This document shows, one piece after another, positions 1 to 5,832 of a stretch of 6,601 nt of DNA. Position numbers and translations under genes: made by a program. Positions within the stretch are counted from its first letter, which is position 1; each line of letters starts with the position of its first letter. Under the pieces are notes generated by a model. That model worked only from the letters and a program-made list of their open reading frames with translations. It ran no database searches and had not been told where the DNA came from. The DNA is from DASPXY01 sp038227745 (GTDB lineage Bacteria > Planctomycetota > Planctomycetia > Gemmatales > Gemmataceae): positions 1 through 6,601 of the forward strand of contig JBBRPS010000596.1 of NCBI GenBank assembly GCA_038227745.1. The letters are read 5' to 3'.

Positions 1-125
1 ACGCGGCGGCCGGGGAGACGACCCCCACCGGGGGCGGCAGGGGAGCCGGGTGGGCGGCGGGGGCACAAGAAGCGTTGCTTGACCCTCGTGCGGTGGGGAC
101 TAGCCTGGCTGCTGGCCCCCACGAC

Positions 126-491
126 TCACTCGTGGACCGCCTGCAGCGCCTCCGCGCGCGACGCGCAGATCGGCCAGAGGCTGTCCAGCCGCGTCGTCTC
201 GAGGATCTCTTTCTCATGGTCCGAGAGGTTGCAGAAGGCTATCTTCCCGCCCCGCTTGCTGACGCGCTTCCAGAGCTTCACGAAGAAGCCCAGCGCCGTC
301 GAGCCGTAGTAGTCTGTCCGGACGAAGTCCATGACGAGGTGTTTCACGGGGCTGTCGCGCAGCAGGCCCAGCACCTCCCGCGCCCCCTCCTCGATCTGGG
401 CGTATTCGACCTCGCGCAGGTCGCGGCAGGGCGTCACGAGGATGGTGTCCCCGACGCACTCGATCTCGAAGAACCCTGTCGTCGTTGTCAT
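126..491 (-). CDS. STAS-domain protein (anti-sigma factor antagonist-like)
   Basis: A 121-residue protein that is almost entirely one STAS domain, the fold of SpoIIAA/RsbV. The N-terminal strands (F8-V19) are followed by helix 30-46, the strand HLVMDF (51-56), the phospho-site loop YYGSTALG (61-68) and the C-terminal part GGKIAFCNLS (81-90) with a final amphipathic helix. S64 sits where SpoIIAA-type proteins carry the phosphorylated serine, but the usual preceding Asp is Gly (GS instead of DS). This family normally acts in the cytosol by binding a GHKL anti-sigma kinase. A start at 491 is supported by AGGGG seven bases upstream (499-503 on the plus strand). It lies downstream of glgP in the same orientation, but 239 bp with a REP cluster separate them, so co-transcription is uncertain. 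The partner is unknown; the kinase at 3405-3818 is a candidate. The fold is secure, the role is inferred. Confidence 0.88.
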   Translation of the reverse strand: MTTTTGFFEIECVGDTILVTPCRDLREVEYAQIEEGAREVLGLLRDSPVKHLVMDFVRTDYYGSTALGFFVKLWKRVSKRGGKIAFCNLSDHEKEILETTRLDSLWPICASRAEALQAVHE

Positions 492-525
492 GGCAGCACC
501 CCTGGAGCGGTTTGCGGCGGCGAGC

Positions 526-543
526 GGCCGGCGTAAGCCGGCT
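526..543. other. Small perfect hairpin with GTAA loop
   Basis: GCCGGC (527-532) and GCCGGC (537-542) form a perfect 6-bp stem around GTAA, a GNRA-type loop when read on the plus strand; G526 and T543 can add a wobble pair. It lies about 35 bases upstream of the STAS gene start, between that gene and the REP cluster, so it would fall in the 5' leader of the minus-strand transcript. There is no T-tract, so it is not a canonical terminator. It could be chance in DNA this GC-rich. Confidence 0.3.
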
Positions 544-570
544 GTTCGCCCGCATCGCTACGACCACCCG

Positions 571-599
571 CTTCGTAGGAGCCGGCTCCGTCCGGCGAC
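571..599 (-). repeat. REP-like element, inverted relative to the tandem pair
   Basis: This 29-base element is the reverse complement of the core of the tandem units at 611-639 and 656-684, with four mismatches. Internally it forms a stem, GCCGG (581-585) with CCGGC (592-596), around a six-base loop CTCCGT. All four differences from the other copies fall in this stem and are paired, compensatory changes (GGGGG/CCCCC there, GCCGG/CCGGC here). The flanking CTTCGTAGGA is identical to its counterpart. This is the head-to-head arrangement of a bacterial interspersed mosaic element. REP sequences of this kind are usually spread by a RAYT (Y1-type) transposase encoded elsewhere. Confidence 0.75.
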
Positions 600-689
600 G
601 GGCACTTCAGGTCGGGGGACGGAGCCCCCTCCTACGAAGGCTCAGGGCACTTCAGGTCGGGGGACGGAGCCCCCTCCTACGAAGGCTCA
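600..689 (+). repeat. Two perfect 45-bp tandem REP-like units
   Basis: Units 600-644 and 645-689 are identical base for base. Each starts GGGCACTTCAGG, contains a 5-bp stem GGGGG/CCCCC (614-618 with 625-629; 659-663 with 670-674) around ACGGAG, and ends CTACGAAGGCTCA. Each core can also pair with the inverted element at 571-599, making a long cruciform or hairpin of about 29 bp. Perfect identity points to recent tandem duplication or gene conversion. The cluster ends about 40 bp beyond the glgP stop codon, where it could protect the 3' end of the glgP transcript or separate it from the STAS gene. Confidence 0.85.
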
Positions 690-730
690 GTAACAGTGTG
701 CCCGGGCGGGCGGCCGCCGTGCGCTTCCGC

Positions 731-3238
731 TCACGTCCGGGGCGGTTCGGCGCGCGAATGCACCGCCAAGCGCTCACCGTCCTCGACCGGCCGGATCTTC
801 CAGATGTCCTCGGCGTACTCGCGGATGGTGCGATCGCTGGAAAACTTGCCGATCCGCGCGACGTTCAGGATCGCCTTCCGCGCCCACGCCGCGCGGTCGC
901 GGTACAGGCGGCCCGCCTCGTCGTGCATCTTCAAATACGATTCCAGGTCGGCGAGGTGGAAATACTGCTCGTGGTCGGCCAGCAGCTTGTTGTAGACCCA
1001 CTGGTGCTGGCCGGGAGTACGCGGGCAGAAACGGCTGTCGCGGAAGGCGTCCAGCACGCGCCGCACCCCCGCGTCGCGCAGGTAAATGTCCCACGGGTGG
1101 TACGATCCCGCGGCGCGCAGTTTGCGCACCTCCTCGACCGTCAGGCCGAAGATGAAAATGTTGTCCGCGCCGACTTCCTCGCCGATCTCGATGTTCGCCC
1201 CATCCAGCGTGCCGATCGTCAGCGCGCCGTTCATGGCGAACTTCATGTTGCTGGTGCCGGACGCCTCGGTGCCGGCCGTCGAGATCTGCTCGCTCAGGTC
1301 GGCGGCGGGGATGATGACCTCCGCCAGCGTGACGCGGTAGTCGGGGACGAAGACCACGCGCATGTGCTCCTTCGCCCGCGGGTCGCGGTTGATCACCTGG
1401 CCGACCTCGTTGATCAGCCGGATGATCTGCTTGGCGGTGTGGTAGCCCGGCGCCGCCTTGCCGGCGAAGACGTACGTCCGCGGCTGCACCGGGGGGCGGC
1501 CCTCGTCCACCAGCGTGAGATACTCGTGGACGATGTGCAGCACGTTCAGCAGCTGCCGTTTGTACTCATGGATGCGCTTTACGTGGACGTCGAACAGGGT
1601 GTCGCAACTGACCGTCTCGCCGACCGTGTCGCGGATGACGCGCGCCAGCCGCTGCTTGTTGGCGTGCGCGATGGCCAGGAAGCGCTCCTGGAAGGGGCGG
1701 TCGCCGGCCAACCGCTCCAGCCCGCGCAGCCGGTCCAGGTCCGTGACCCAATGCTCGCCGATCGCCTCGGTGACGAGGTCGGCCAGGCCCGGGTTGGCCG
1801 ACAGCAGCCAGCGCCGCGGCGTCACGCCGTTCGTCTTGTTGTTGAACTTCTCCGGCCAGAACTGGGCGAAGTCGGGCACCAGTTCCGTCTTCACCAGCTC
1901 GCTATGGATCGCCGCCACGCCGTTGACCGAATGGCCGCCGACGATCGACAGGTTCGCCATGCGCACCTGCTTGACGTCGCCCTCCTCGATCAGCGACATG
2001 CGCCGCAACCGGCCCGCATCGCCGGGCCAGCGCTCGGCCACCGCGCCGAGGAAGCGGCGGTTGATCTCGTGGATGATCTGCAGGTGCCGCGGCAGCACCT
2101 TCTCGAACAGCGGCACCGGCCAGCGCTCCAGCGCCTCGGGCAGCAGCGTGTGGTTCGTGTAGGCGCACGTCGCCGTCGTGATCTCCCACGCCCGTTCCCA
2201 GGACAGGTCGTTCTCGTCCAGGAAGATGCGCATCAGCTCGGCGATGGTCAGGGCGGGGTGGGTGTCGTTGAGCTGGATGGCCACCTGGTCGGAGAAGCTG
2301 TCGAAGGTGGTGTGGTCGCGGAGGTAGTCGCGGACGATGTTGCGGACGGCGCAGGCGACGAGGAAGTATTCCTGCACCAGGCGCAGCTCGCGGCCGGCGG
2401 CGATCGACTCACTGGGATAGAGCACCTTGGAGACGGTCTCGGACATGACCTTCTGCTGGACGGCGTGCAGGTAGTCGCCCTCGTTGAAGATCTGCATGTC
2501 CACCTCGGTCGAGGCGCGGGCGGAGTAGAGGCGCAGGTAGTTGACGGTGCGGCCGCCGTAGCCGACGATGGGCATGTCGTGGGGCACGCCCATCACCACG
2601 CGCCAGTCGAGCCACATGGGGCTGTAGTTGCCGGCGCGGTCGGTGACGTGCTCGACGTGGCCGTACAGCGGCACGACGACGACGTCCTCGGGCCGCTCGA
2701 TCTCCCAGGGCGTGTCGCTGCTCCGCCAGTTGTCGGGCTTCTCGACCTGCTGGCCGTTGCGGATCTCCTGGCGGAACAGGCCGTACTCGTAGTTGATGCC
2801 GCAGCCGAACCCCGGCAGATCGAGGGTTGCCAGCGAGTCGAGGAAGCAGGCGGCCAGGCGTCCCAGGCCGCCGTTGCCCAGCGCCGCGTCCACCTCGGTG
2901 TCCTCGACGTCGTCCAGGTCGAAGCCGAGGTCGCGGAGGACCGCGCGGGCCGGCTCGACCAGGCCCAGGTTGGCGAGATTGTTGTGGAGCGATCGGCCGA
3001 TGAGGAATTCGAGGGAGAGGTAATAGAGTTTTTTGGCGCCGGCGCGGCGGTAGCGCTGCTGCGTGGCGAGCATGCCGTCGATGACGCGGTCGCGGACCGC
3101 GAGGGCGACGGCGCGGAAGGCCTCGCGCGGCGACAGCTGGTCCGGGGAAGTGCCGAGGGAGTAGGTGATGTGCCGCAGGGCGGCCTCGCGGAGCTGGTCC
3201 TTGGCGGTGGTCGGGTGGCTGTCCAGTGCGGTGGCCAT
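731..3238 (-). CDS. glgP: Glycogen/starch/maltodextrin phosphorylase
   Basis: A complete 835-residue GT35 phosphorylase, the normal size of the bacterial family. It releases glucose-1-phosphate from the non-reducing ends of alpha-1,4-glucans using inorganic phosphate and pyridoxal phosphate, in the cytosol. Visible landmarks in order: YYLSLEFLIGRSL (72-84), the glycine-rich GNGGLGRLAACFLDSLA (121-137), NKTNGVTPRRW (467-477), HVKRIHEYKRQ (552-562) and the cofactor site SGTSNMKF, where K666 is the predicted Schiff-base lysine. No frameshift or missing core motif is seen. The start is supported by GAGGA five bases upstream (3244-3248 on the plus strand). The other glycogen genes (glgA, glgB, glgC, glgX) are absent, so it is not in a classical glg operon. 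It is divergent from the partner-switching operon across 166 bp. The short N-terminus argues against animal-type control by N-terminal phosphorylation, though this is family knowledge rather than a test. Confidence 0.97.
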   Translation of the reverse strand: MATALDSHPTTAKDQLREAALRHITYSLGTSPDQLSPREAFRAVALAVRDRVIDGMLATQQRYRRAGAKKLYYLSLEFLIGRSLHNNLANLGLVEPARAVLRDLGFDLDDVEDTEVDAALGNGGLGRLAACFLDSLATLDLPGFGCGINYEYGLFRQEIRNGQQVEKPDNWRSSDTPWEIERPEDVVVVPLYGHVEHVTDRAGNYSPMWLDWRVVMGVPHDMPIVGYGGRTVNYLRLYSARASTEVDMQIFNEGDYLHAVQQKVMSETVSKVLYPSESIAAGRELRLVQEYFLVACAVRNIVRDYLRDHTTFDSFSDQVAIQLNDTHPALTIAELMRIFLDENDLSWERAWEITTATCAYTNHTLLPEALERWPVPLFEKVLPRHLQIIHEINRRFLGAVAERWPGDAGRLRRMSLIEEGDVKQVRMANLSIVGGHSVNGVAAIHSELVKTELVPDFAQFWPEKFNNKTNGVTPRRWLLSANPGLADLVTEAIGEHWVTDLDRLRGLERLAGDRPFQERFLAIAHANKQRLARVIRDTVGETVSCDTLFDVHVKRIHEYKRQLLNVLHIVHEYLTLVDEGRPPVQPRTYVFAGKAAPGYHTAKQIIRLINEVGQVINRDPRAKEHMRVVFVPDYRVTLAEVIIPAADLSEQISTAGTEASGTSNMKFAMNGALTIGTLDGANIEIGEEVGADNIFIFGLTVEEVRKLRAAGSYHPWDIYLRDAGVRRVLDAFRDSRFCPRTPGQHQWVYNKLLADHEQYFHLADLESYLKMHDEAGRLYRDRAAWARKAILNVARIGKFSSDRTIREYAEDIWKIRPVEDGERLAVHSRAEPPRT

Positions 3239-3404
3239 GGTCGTCCTCGAGAAGGGTCGGGCGGCGCCGGCGGCCGGCGGGAGGGGCCGGCGCCGGCGCC
3301 GCCCCCCGCGACCAACCTATCAGCGGCGCGGGCGAAGTGCCAGGGGGACTCCTCCAAAGGGTACGCGGGCGGTAGGATACCAGGGGGAAACCGGGGGACC
3401 GCAC
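3239..3404. promoter_or_regulatory. Divergent intergenic region between glgP and the rsb-like operon
   Basis: These 166 bases separate two divergent start codons and must hold the promoters of both transcripts unless these read in from further away. The glgP side carries its SD (GAGGA, reverse complement of 3244-3248) and a long GC palindrome. The operon side is less GC-rich and has three GGGGGA blocks at about 3342, 3382 and 3393; the last, six bases before the kinase ATG, is its ribosome binding site. TAGGAT at 3373-3378 resembles a -10 box but has no convincing -35 partner, so I do not call a specific promoter. Confidence 0.5.
3260..3303. repeat. Long GC inverted repeat upstream of glgP
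   Basis: GGCGGCGCCGGC (3260-3271) is perfectly complementary to GCCGGCGCCGCC (3292-3303) across a 20-base spacer; internal GCCGGC repeats allow alternative registers with shorter loops. It begins about 21 bases upstream of the glgP start codon, so it could fold in the glgP 5' leader or block readthrough between the divergent genes. No T-tract follows on either strand. Low-complexity GC composition makes chance palindromes likelier here than in balanced DNA. Confidence 0.5.
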
Positions 3405-3818
3405 ATGGAACGGGTGACCCGCGAGTTTGCGAGTGACGTGCGCGAGCTGACGGCGATGCGGGCACTGGTCCGCGACGCCTGCCGCCGCGCCTGGGGGCCG
3501 GACGTCGGCGCCGAGGCCCTGGCCCAGCTCGAGCTGGCGCTGGCGGAGGCGGCGGCGAACATCATCCTGCACGCTTACGCGGGCGAGGCAGGCCAGCCCA
3601 TCGAACTGGCCGTCGAGGCCGGCGCCGACAGCGTCTGCGTGGCGCTGTACCACCACGGCCGCGACTTTGACCCGGACAAGGTGGCGCCGCCGGTCTTCGA
3701 CGGCAGCCGCGAGGGCGGCTTCGGGGTGTACCTGATCCGCGAGTCGGTCGATGCGGTGGACTACTTCCGCGACGACCGCGGCCGCTGTGGGATCCGCCTG
3801 GTGAAGAATCGGAAGTGA
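3405..3818 (+). CDS. RsbW/SpoIIAB-like anti-sigma factor serine kinase (GHKL ATPase)
   Basis: A 137-residue single-domain HATPase of the type that phosphorylates a STAS antagonist and holds a sigma factor or other target inactive. The N box is intact: ELALAEAAANIILHAY, with E48 as candidate general base and N52 as Mg ligand. The second glycine-rich box is GGFGVYLI (104-111), followed by the typical C-terminal strand ending IRLVKNRK. The first glycine box is unusual: YHHGRDFDP (82-90) has His83 where the family has the adenine-contacting Asp of DxGxxFDP. The frame is open further upstream, but ATG 3405 has GGGGGA six bases before it and gives the usual family length. It is the first gene of a tight operon; the STAS gene starts 19 bases downstream. 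Partner switching is inferred from family and context. Its target is not in the window. Confidence 0.9.
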   Translation: MERVTREFASDVRELTAMRALVRDACRRAWGPDVGAEALAQLELALAEAAANIILHAYAGEAGQPIELAVEAGADSVCVALYHHGRDFDPDKVAPPVFDGSREGGFGVYLIRESVDAVDYFRDDRGRCGIRLVKNRK

Positions 3819-3837
3819 CTCCAACCCTGGGGGCAAC

Positions 3838-4176
3838 ATGACGCCGCTCGTGGACAAGATCGGGGACGTGACGGTCGTGACGGTCACCGCCGAACAGCTC
3901 GACGCCAGCAACGCCGAGGACTTCCGCCAGGAGATGGCGCCGGTGCTGGAGAACTGCCGCAAGCTGGTGCTCGACCTGGGCCGGGTGCAGTTCATGGACA
4001 GCCGCGGCTGCGGCGCCATCCTGTCGTGCCTCAAGCGCGTCTCGGAGGCCGGCGGCGACCTGATCCTGTGCAGCGTGTCGAAGTTCGTACGGAACGTGTT
4101 CGACCTGATCCGCCTGCACCGCATCTGCCGGATCGTCGCCACGCGCGACGACGCGGTGCGCTCGTTCGCGTCGTGA
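3838..4176 (+). CDS. RsbV/SpoIIAA-like STAS anti-sigma factor antagonist
   Basis: A 112-residue STAS protein. After two N-terminal strands it has QLDASNAEDFRQE (20-32), the central strand KLVLDLGRVQFMDS (42-55) and SRGCGAILSCLKRV, then GGDLILCSVS and the helix VRNVFDLIRL. S55 in the MDSRG loop matches the conserved phosphorylated serine, and here the preceding Asp is kept, unlike in the STAS protein at 126-491. In the family the unphosphorylated form binds the GHKL kinase and displaces its target. It lies 19 bases after the kinase gene and 27 bases before the phosphatase gene, so kinase, substrate and phosphatase are probably made from one mRNA. The start follows GGGGG (3829-3833) with four bases of spacing. 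Its role is inferred from motif plus gene order, which together are strong. Confidence 0.93.
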   Translation: MTPLVDKIGDVTVVTVTAEQLDASNAEDFRQEMAPVLENCRKLVLDLGRVQFMDSRGCGAILSCLKRVSEAGGDLILCSVSKFVRNVFDLIRLHRICRIVATRDDAVRSFAS

Positions 4177-4203
4177 CCGGCTGACCGGATCGGGGAGAGG
4201 TGC

Positions 4204-5832
4204 ATGGCCGTCCTGCGCGAGGTGAATGGCGACCGCGAGTTCCCGCTGCGGCAGAAGGTGACCGTCCTGGGCCGCGACGCGGCCTGCGACATCGTCGTCG
4301 CCCTCAGCCAGGTGTCCGGGCAGCACGCCCTCTTCCTCAACCTGGGCGGCGTCCCTTACGTCGAGGATTTGCGCAGCCGCAACGGCACGCTCCTCAACGG
4401 GGTGCAGCTCCATCACCGCACCCGCCTGGCCCACGGTGACCGGCTGGAAGTCCCCGGCCTGACGTTGACCTTCCTCGACGAGGCGGACATAACGGTCAGG
4501 CCGGACTCCGGCGCGACCATCACCCCGGCCGAGCCGCCGGCCACCGAGCCGCTCTCGACCATCCTCTCCTCGCTCGACCTGGCGGCCGGCCCGCGCGCCG
4601 AGGTCGCCCCCGAGGCGAAGCTGCGGGCGGTGCTGGAAATCGCGCGCGTCCTGGGCAACACGCTCCAGCTCGATGCGGTCCTGCCGCGCCTTCTCGCCAG
4701 CCTGTTCGACATCTTCCCCCAGGCGGACCGCGGCGTGATCCTGCTGCGCGACCCGGCCACCGGACAGCTGGTGCCGCGGGCTGCGGAGCGGCGCAGCGGG
4801 GAGGACGGCGTCCCGGGCGTGTTCAGCCGCACGGTGCTCGACCACGCCCTGGCCACCGGCCGCGCCCTGCTCAGCTCCGACGCCGGCGCCGACGAGCGCT
4901 TCGACGCCAGTGTGAGCATCTCGCACCTGCGCCTCCGCTCCGTCATGTGCGCGCCCCTGCTCAGCCAGAGCGGCGCCCCCCTGGGGGCCATCCAGATCGA
5001 CACGCGGGAGGCGAAGAGCAGCTTCCGCCAGGAGGACCTGGACGTGCTGCTTTGCGCCGCGATGCAGGCGGCGCGAGCGGTGGAGTTGACGCAGCTCCAC
5101 GAGGAGCAGCGCGACATGGAGGCAGCAACGCGCATCCAGCAGAACTTCCTGCCGGCGGAGCGACCGGCGGCGGCGGGGCTGCGCTTCTTCGACTATTACT
5201 CGCCGGCGCAGCACGTCGGCGGCGACTACTACGACTACATTCCGCTGCCCGGCGACCGGCTGGCGGTGGCGCTGGGCGACGTGGCGGGCAAGGGAGTATC
5301 GGCGGCGCTGCTGATGGCGCGGCTGTCGGCGGCGGCGCGCTTCTGCCTGGCGACGGCGCCGACGGTGCCCAACGCGGTGCGTCAGCTCAACGCCGCCCTC
5401 GCCCGCGCCTGCGGCGAGGACCGCTTCGTCACCTTCGTCGTGGCCGTCGTGGATTTGCGAAGTTTCACGGTGACACTGGTGAACGCGGGCCACATGCCGC
5501 CGCTGCGCCGCCGGGCCGGCCGCCCGGGGGTCGAGTCCGTCGGGGAGGAGATCGTCGGCCTACCGCTCGCCGGCATCGAAGAGGCCTACGAATCGACGGT
5601 CTTCCCGCTCGAACGGGGCGACACGCTGGTGCTCTACACCGATGGCGTGAGCGAGGCACGCAACCCCGCGGGCGAGTGGTACGGCGTGGAGCAGGTGCGG
5701 GCGACGGTGGAGAAGGCGCCGGACGACCCGGAACTCATCGGGCAGGCCCTCCTCGTCGACGTGCGCCGATTCGCGGGCGACCGGCCGCAGGGCGATGATC
5801 TCACCATCGTCTGCTTCGGCCGCGTCAGGTGA
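4204..5832 (+). CDS. FHA-GAF-PP2C (SpoIIE/RsbU-like) serine phosphatase
   Basis: A 542-residue three-domain soluble protein. An FHA domain (about 1-92) has LGRD (22-25), S38 and H41 in VSGQHA, and NGTLLNG (60-66), the usual phosphothreonine-peptide binding positions. A Pro/Thr/Ala linker (about 98-125) leads to a GAF sensor domain (about 137-298), then a short helix and the PP2C catalytic domain (about 305-541). The catalytic part shows IQQNFLP (311-317), GGDYYDY (339-345, D341), GDVAGKG (358-364, D359), YTDGVSEA (478-485, D480) and GDDLTIV (530-536), so all metal-binding aspartates appear present. No membrane segment is seen. It should dephosphorylate the STAS protein encoded just upstream, with GAF and FHA as inputs: a small molecule or redox signal, and Ser/Thr-kinase signalling. 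GGGGAG (4192-4197) lies six bases before ATG. Its stop codon overlaps the next gene's start. Confidence 0.95.
   Translation: MAVLREVNGDREFPLRQKVTVLGRDAACDIVVALSQVSGQHALFLNLGGVPYVEDLRSRNGTLLNGVQLHHRTRLAHGDRLEVPGLTLTFLDEADITVRPDSGATITPAEPPATEPLSTILSSLDLAAGPRAEVAPEAKLRAVLEIARVLGNTLQLDAVLPRLLASLFDIFPQADRGVILLRDPATGQLVPRAAERRSGEDGVPGVFSRTVLDHALATGRALLSSDAGADERFDASVSISHLRLRSVMCAPLLSQSGAPLGAIQIDTREAKSSFRQEDLDVLLCAAMQAARAVELTQLHEEQRDMEAATRIQQNFLPAERPAAAGLRFFDYYSPAQHVGGDYYDYIPLPGDRLAVALGDVAGKGVSAALLMARLSAAARFCLATAPTVPNAVRQLNAALARACGEDRFVTFVVAVVDLRSFTVTLVNAGHMPPLRRRAGRPGVESVGEEIVGLPLAGIEEAYESTVFPLERGDTLVLYTDGVSEARNPAGEWYGVEQVRATVEKAPDDPELIGQALLVDVRRFAGDRPQGDDLTIVCFGRVR

Noticed and set aside
22..34. 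Short CCCCC/GGGGG hairpin as a terminator
   Set aside because: Five pairs with a three-base loop and no T-tract is expected by chance in DNA this GC-rich.
75..536. Plus-strand open frames over the first STAS gene
   Set aside because: The minus-strand product is a clear STAS domain with a ribosome site; the plus-strand products have no recognisable features.
600..689. CRISPR-like array
   Set aside because: The two 45-bp units abut directly with no spacers and no cas genes are present; they fit REP units.
3373..3378. TAGGAT as a -10 promoter box for the operon
   Set aside because: It matches TATAAT at only four positions and no acceptable -35 element lies 16-18 bases upstream.
3165..3404. 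Upstream extension of the kinase to an ATG at 3165
   Set aside because: It would overlap the glgP start region and add about 80 low-complexity residues absent from the family; ATG 3405 has a good ribosome site.
485..3436. A 983-codon open frame on the plus strand, antisense to glgP
   Set aside because: It mirrors glgP in a GC-rich genome, where antisense frames lack stops. Its translation is low-complexity Val/Ala/Asp/Arg-rich with no domain, while glgP motifs on the other strand are unmistakable.
2409..5493. Two 643-codon minus-strand open frames (2409-4340 and 3562-5493)
   Set aside because: They run against the kinase, STAS and phosphatase genes and, for the first, out of frame within glgP. 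Their products are Arg/Ala/His-rich without recognisable domains.
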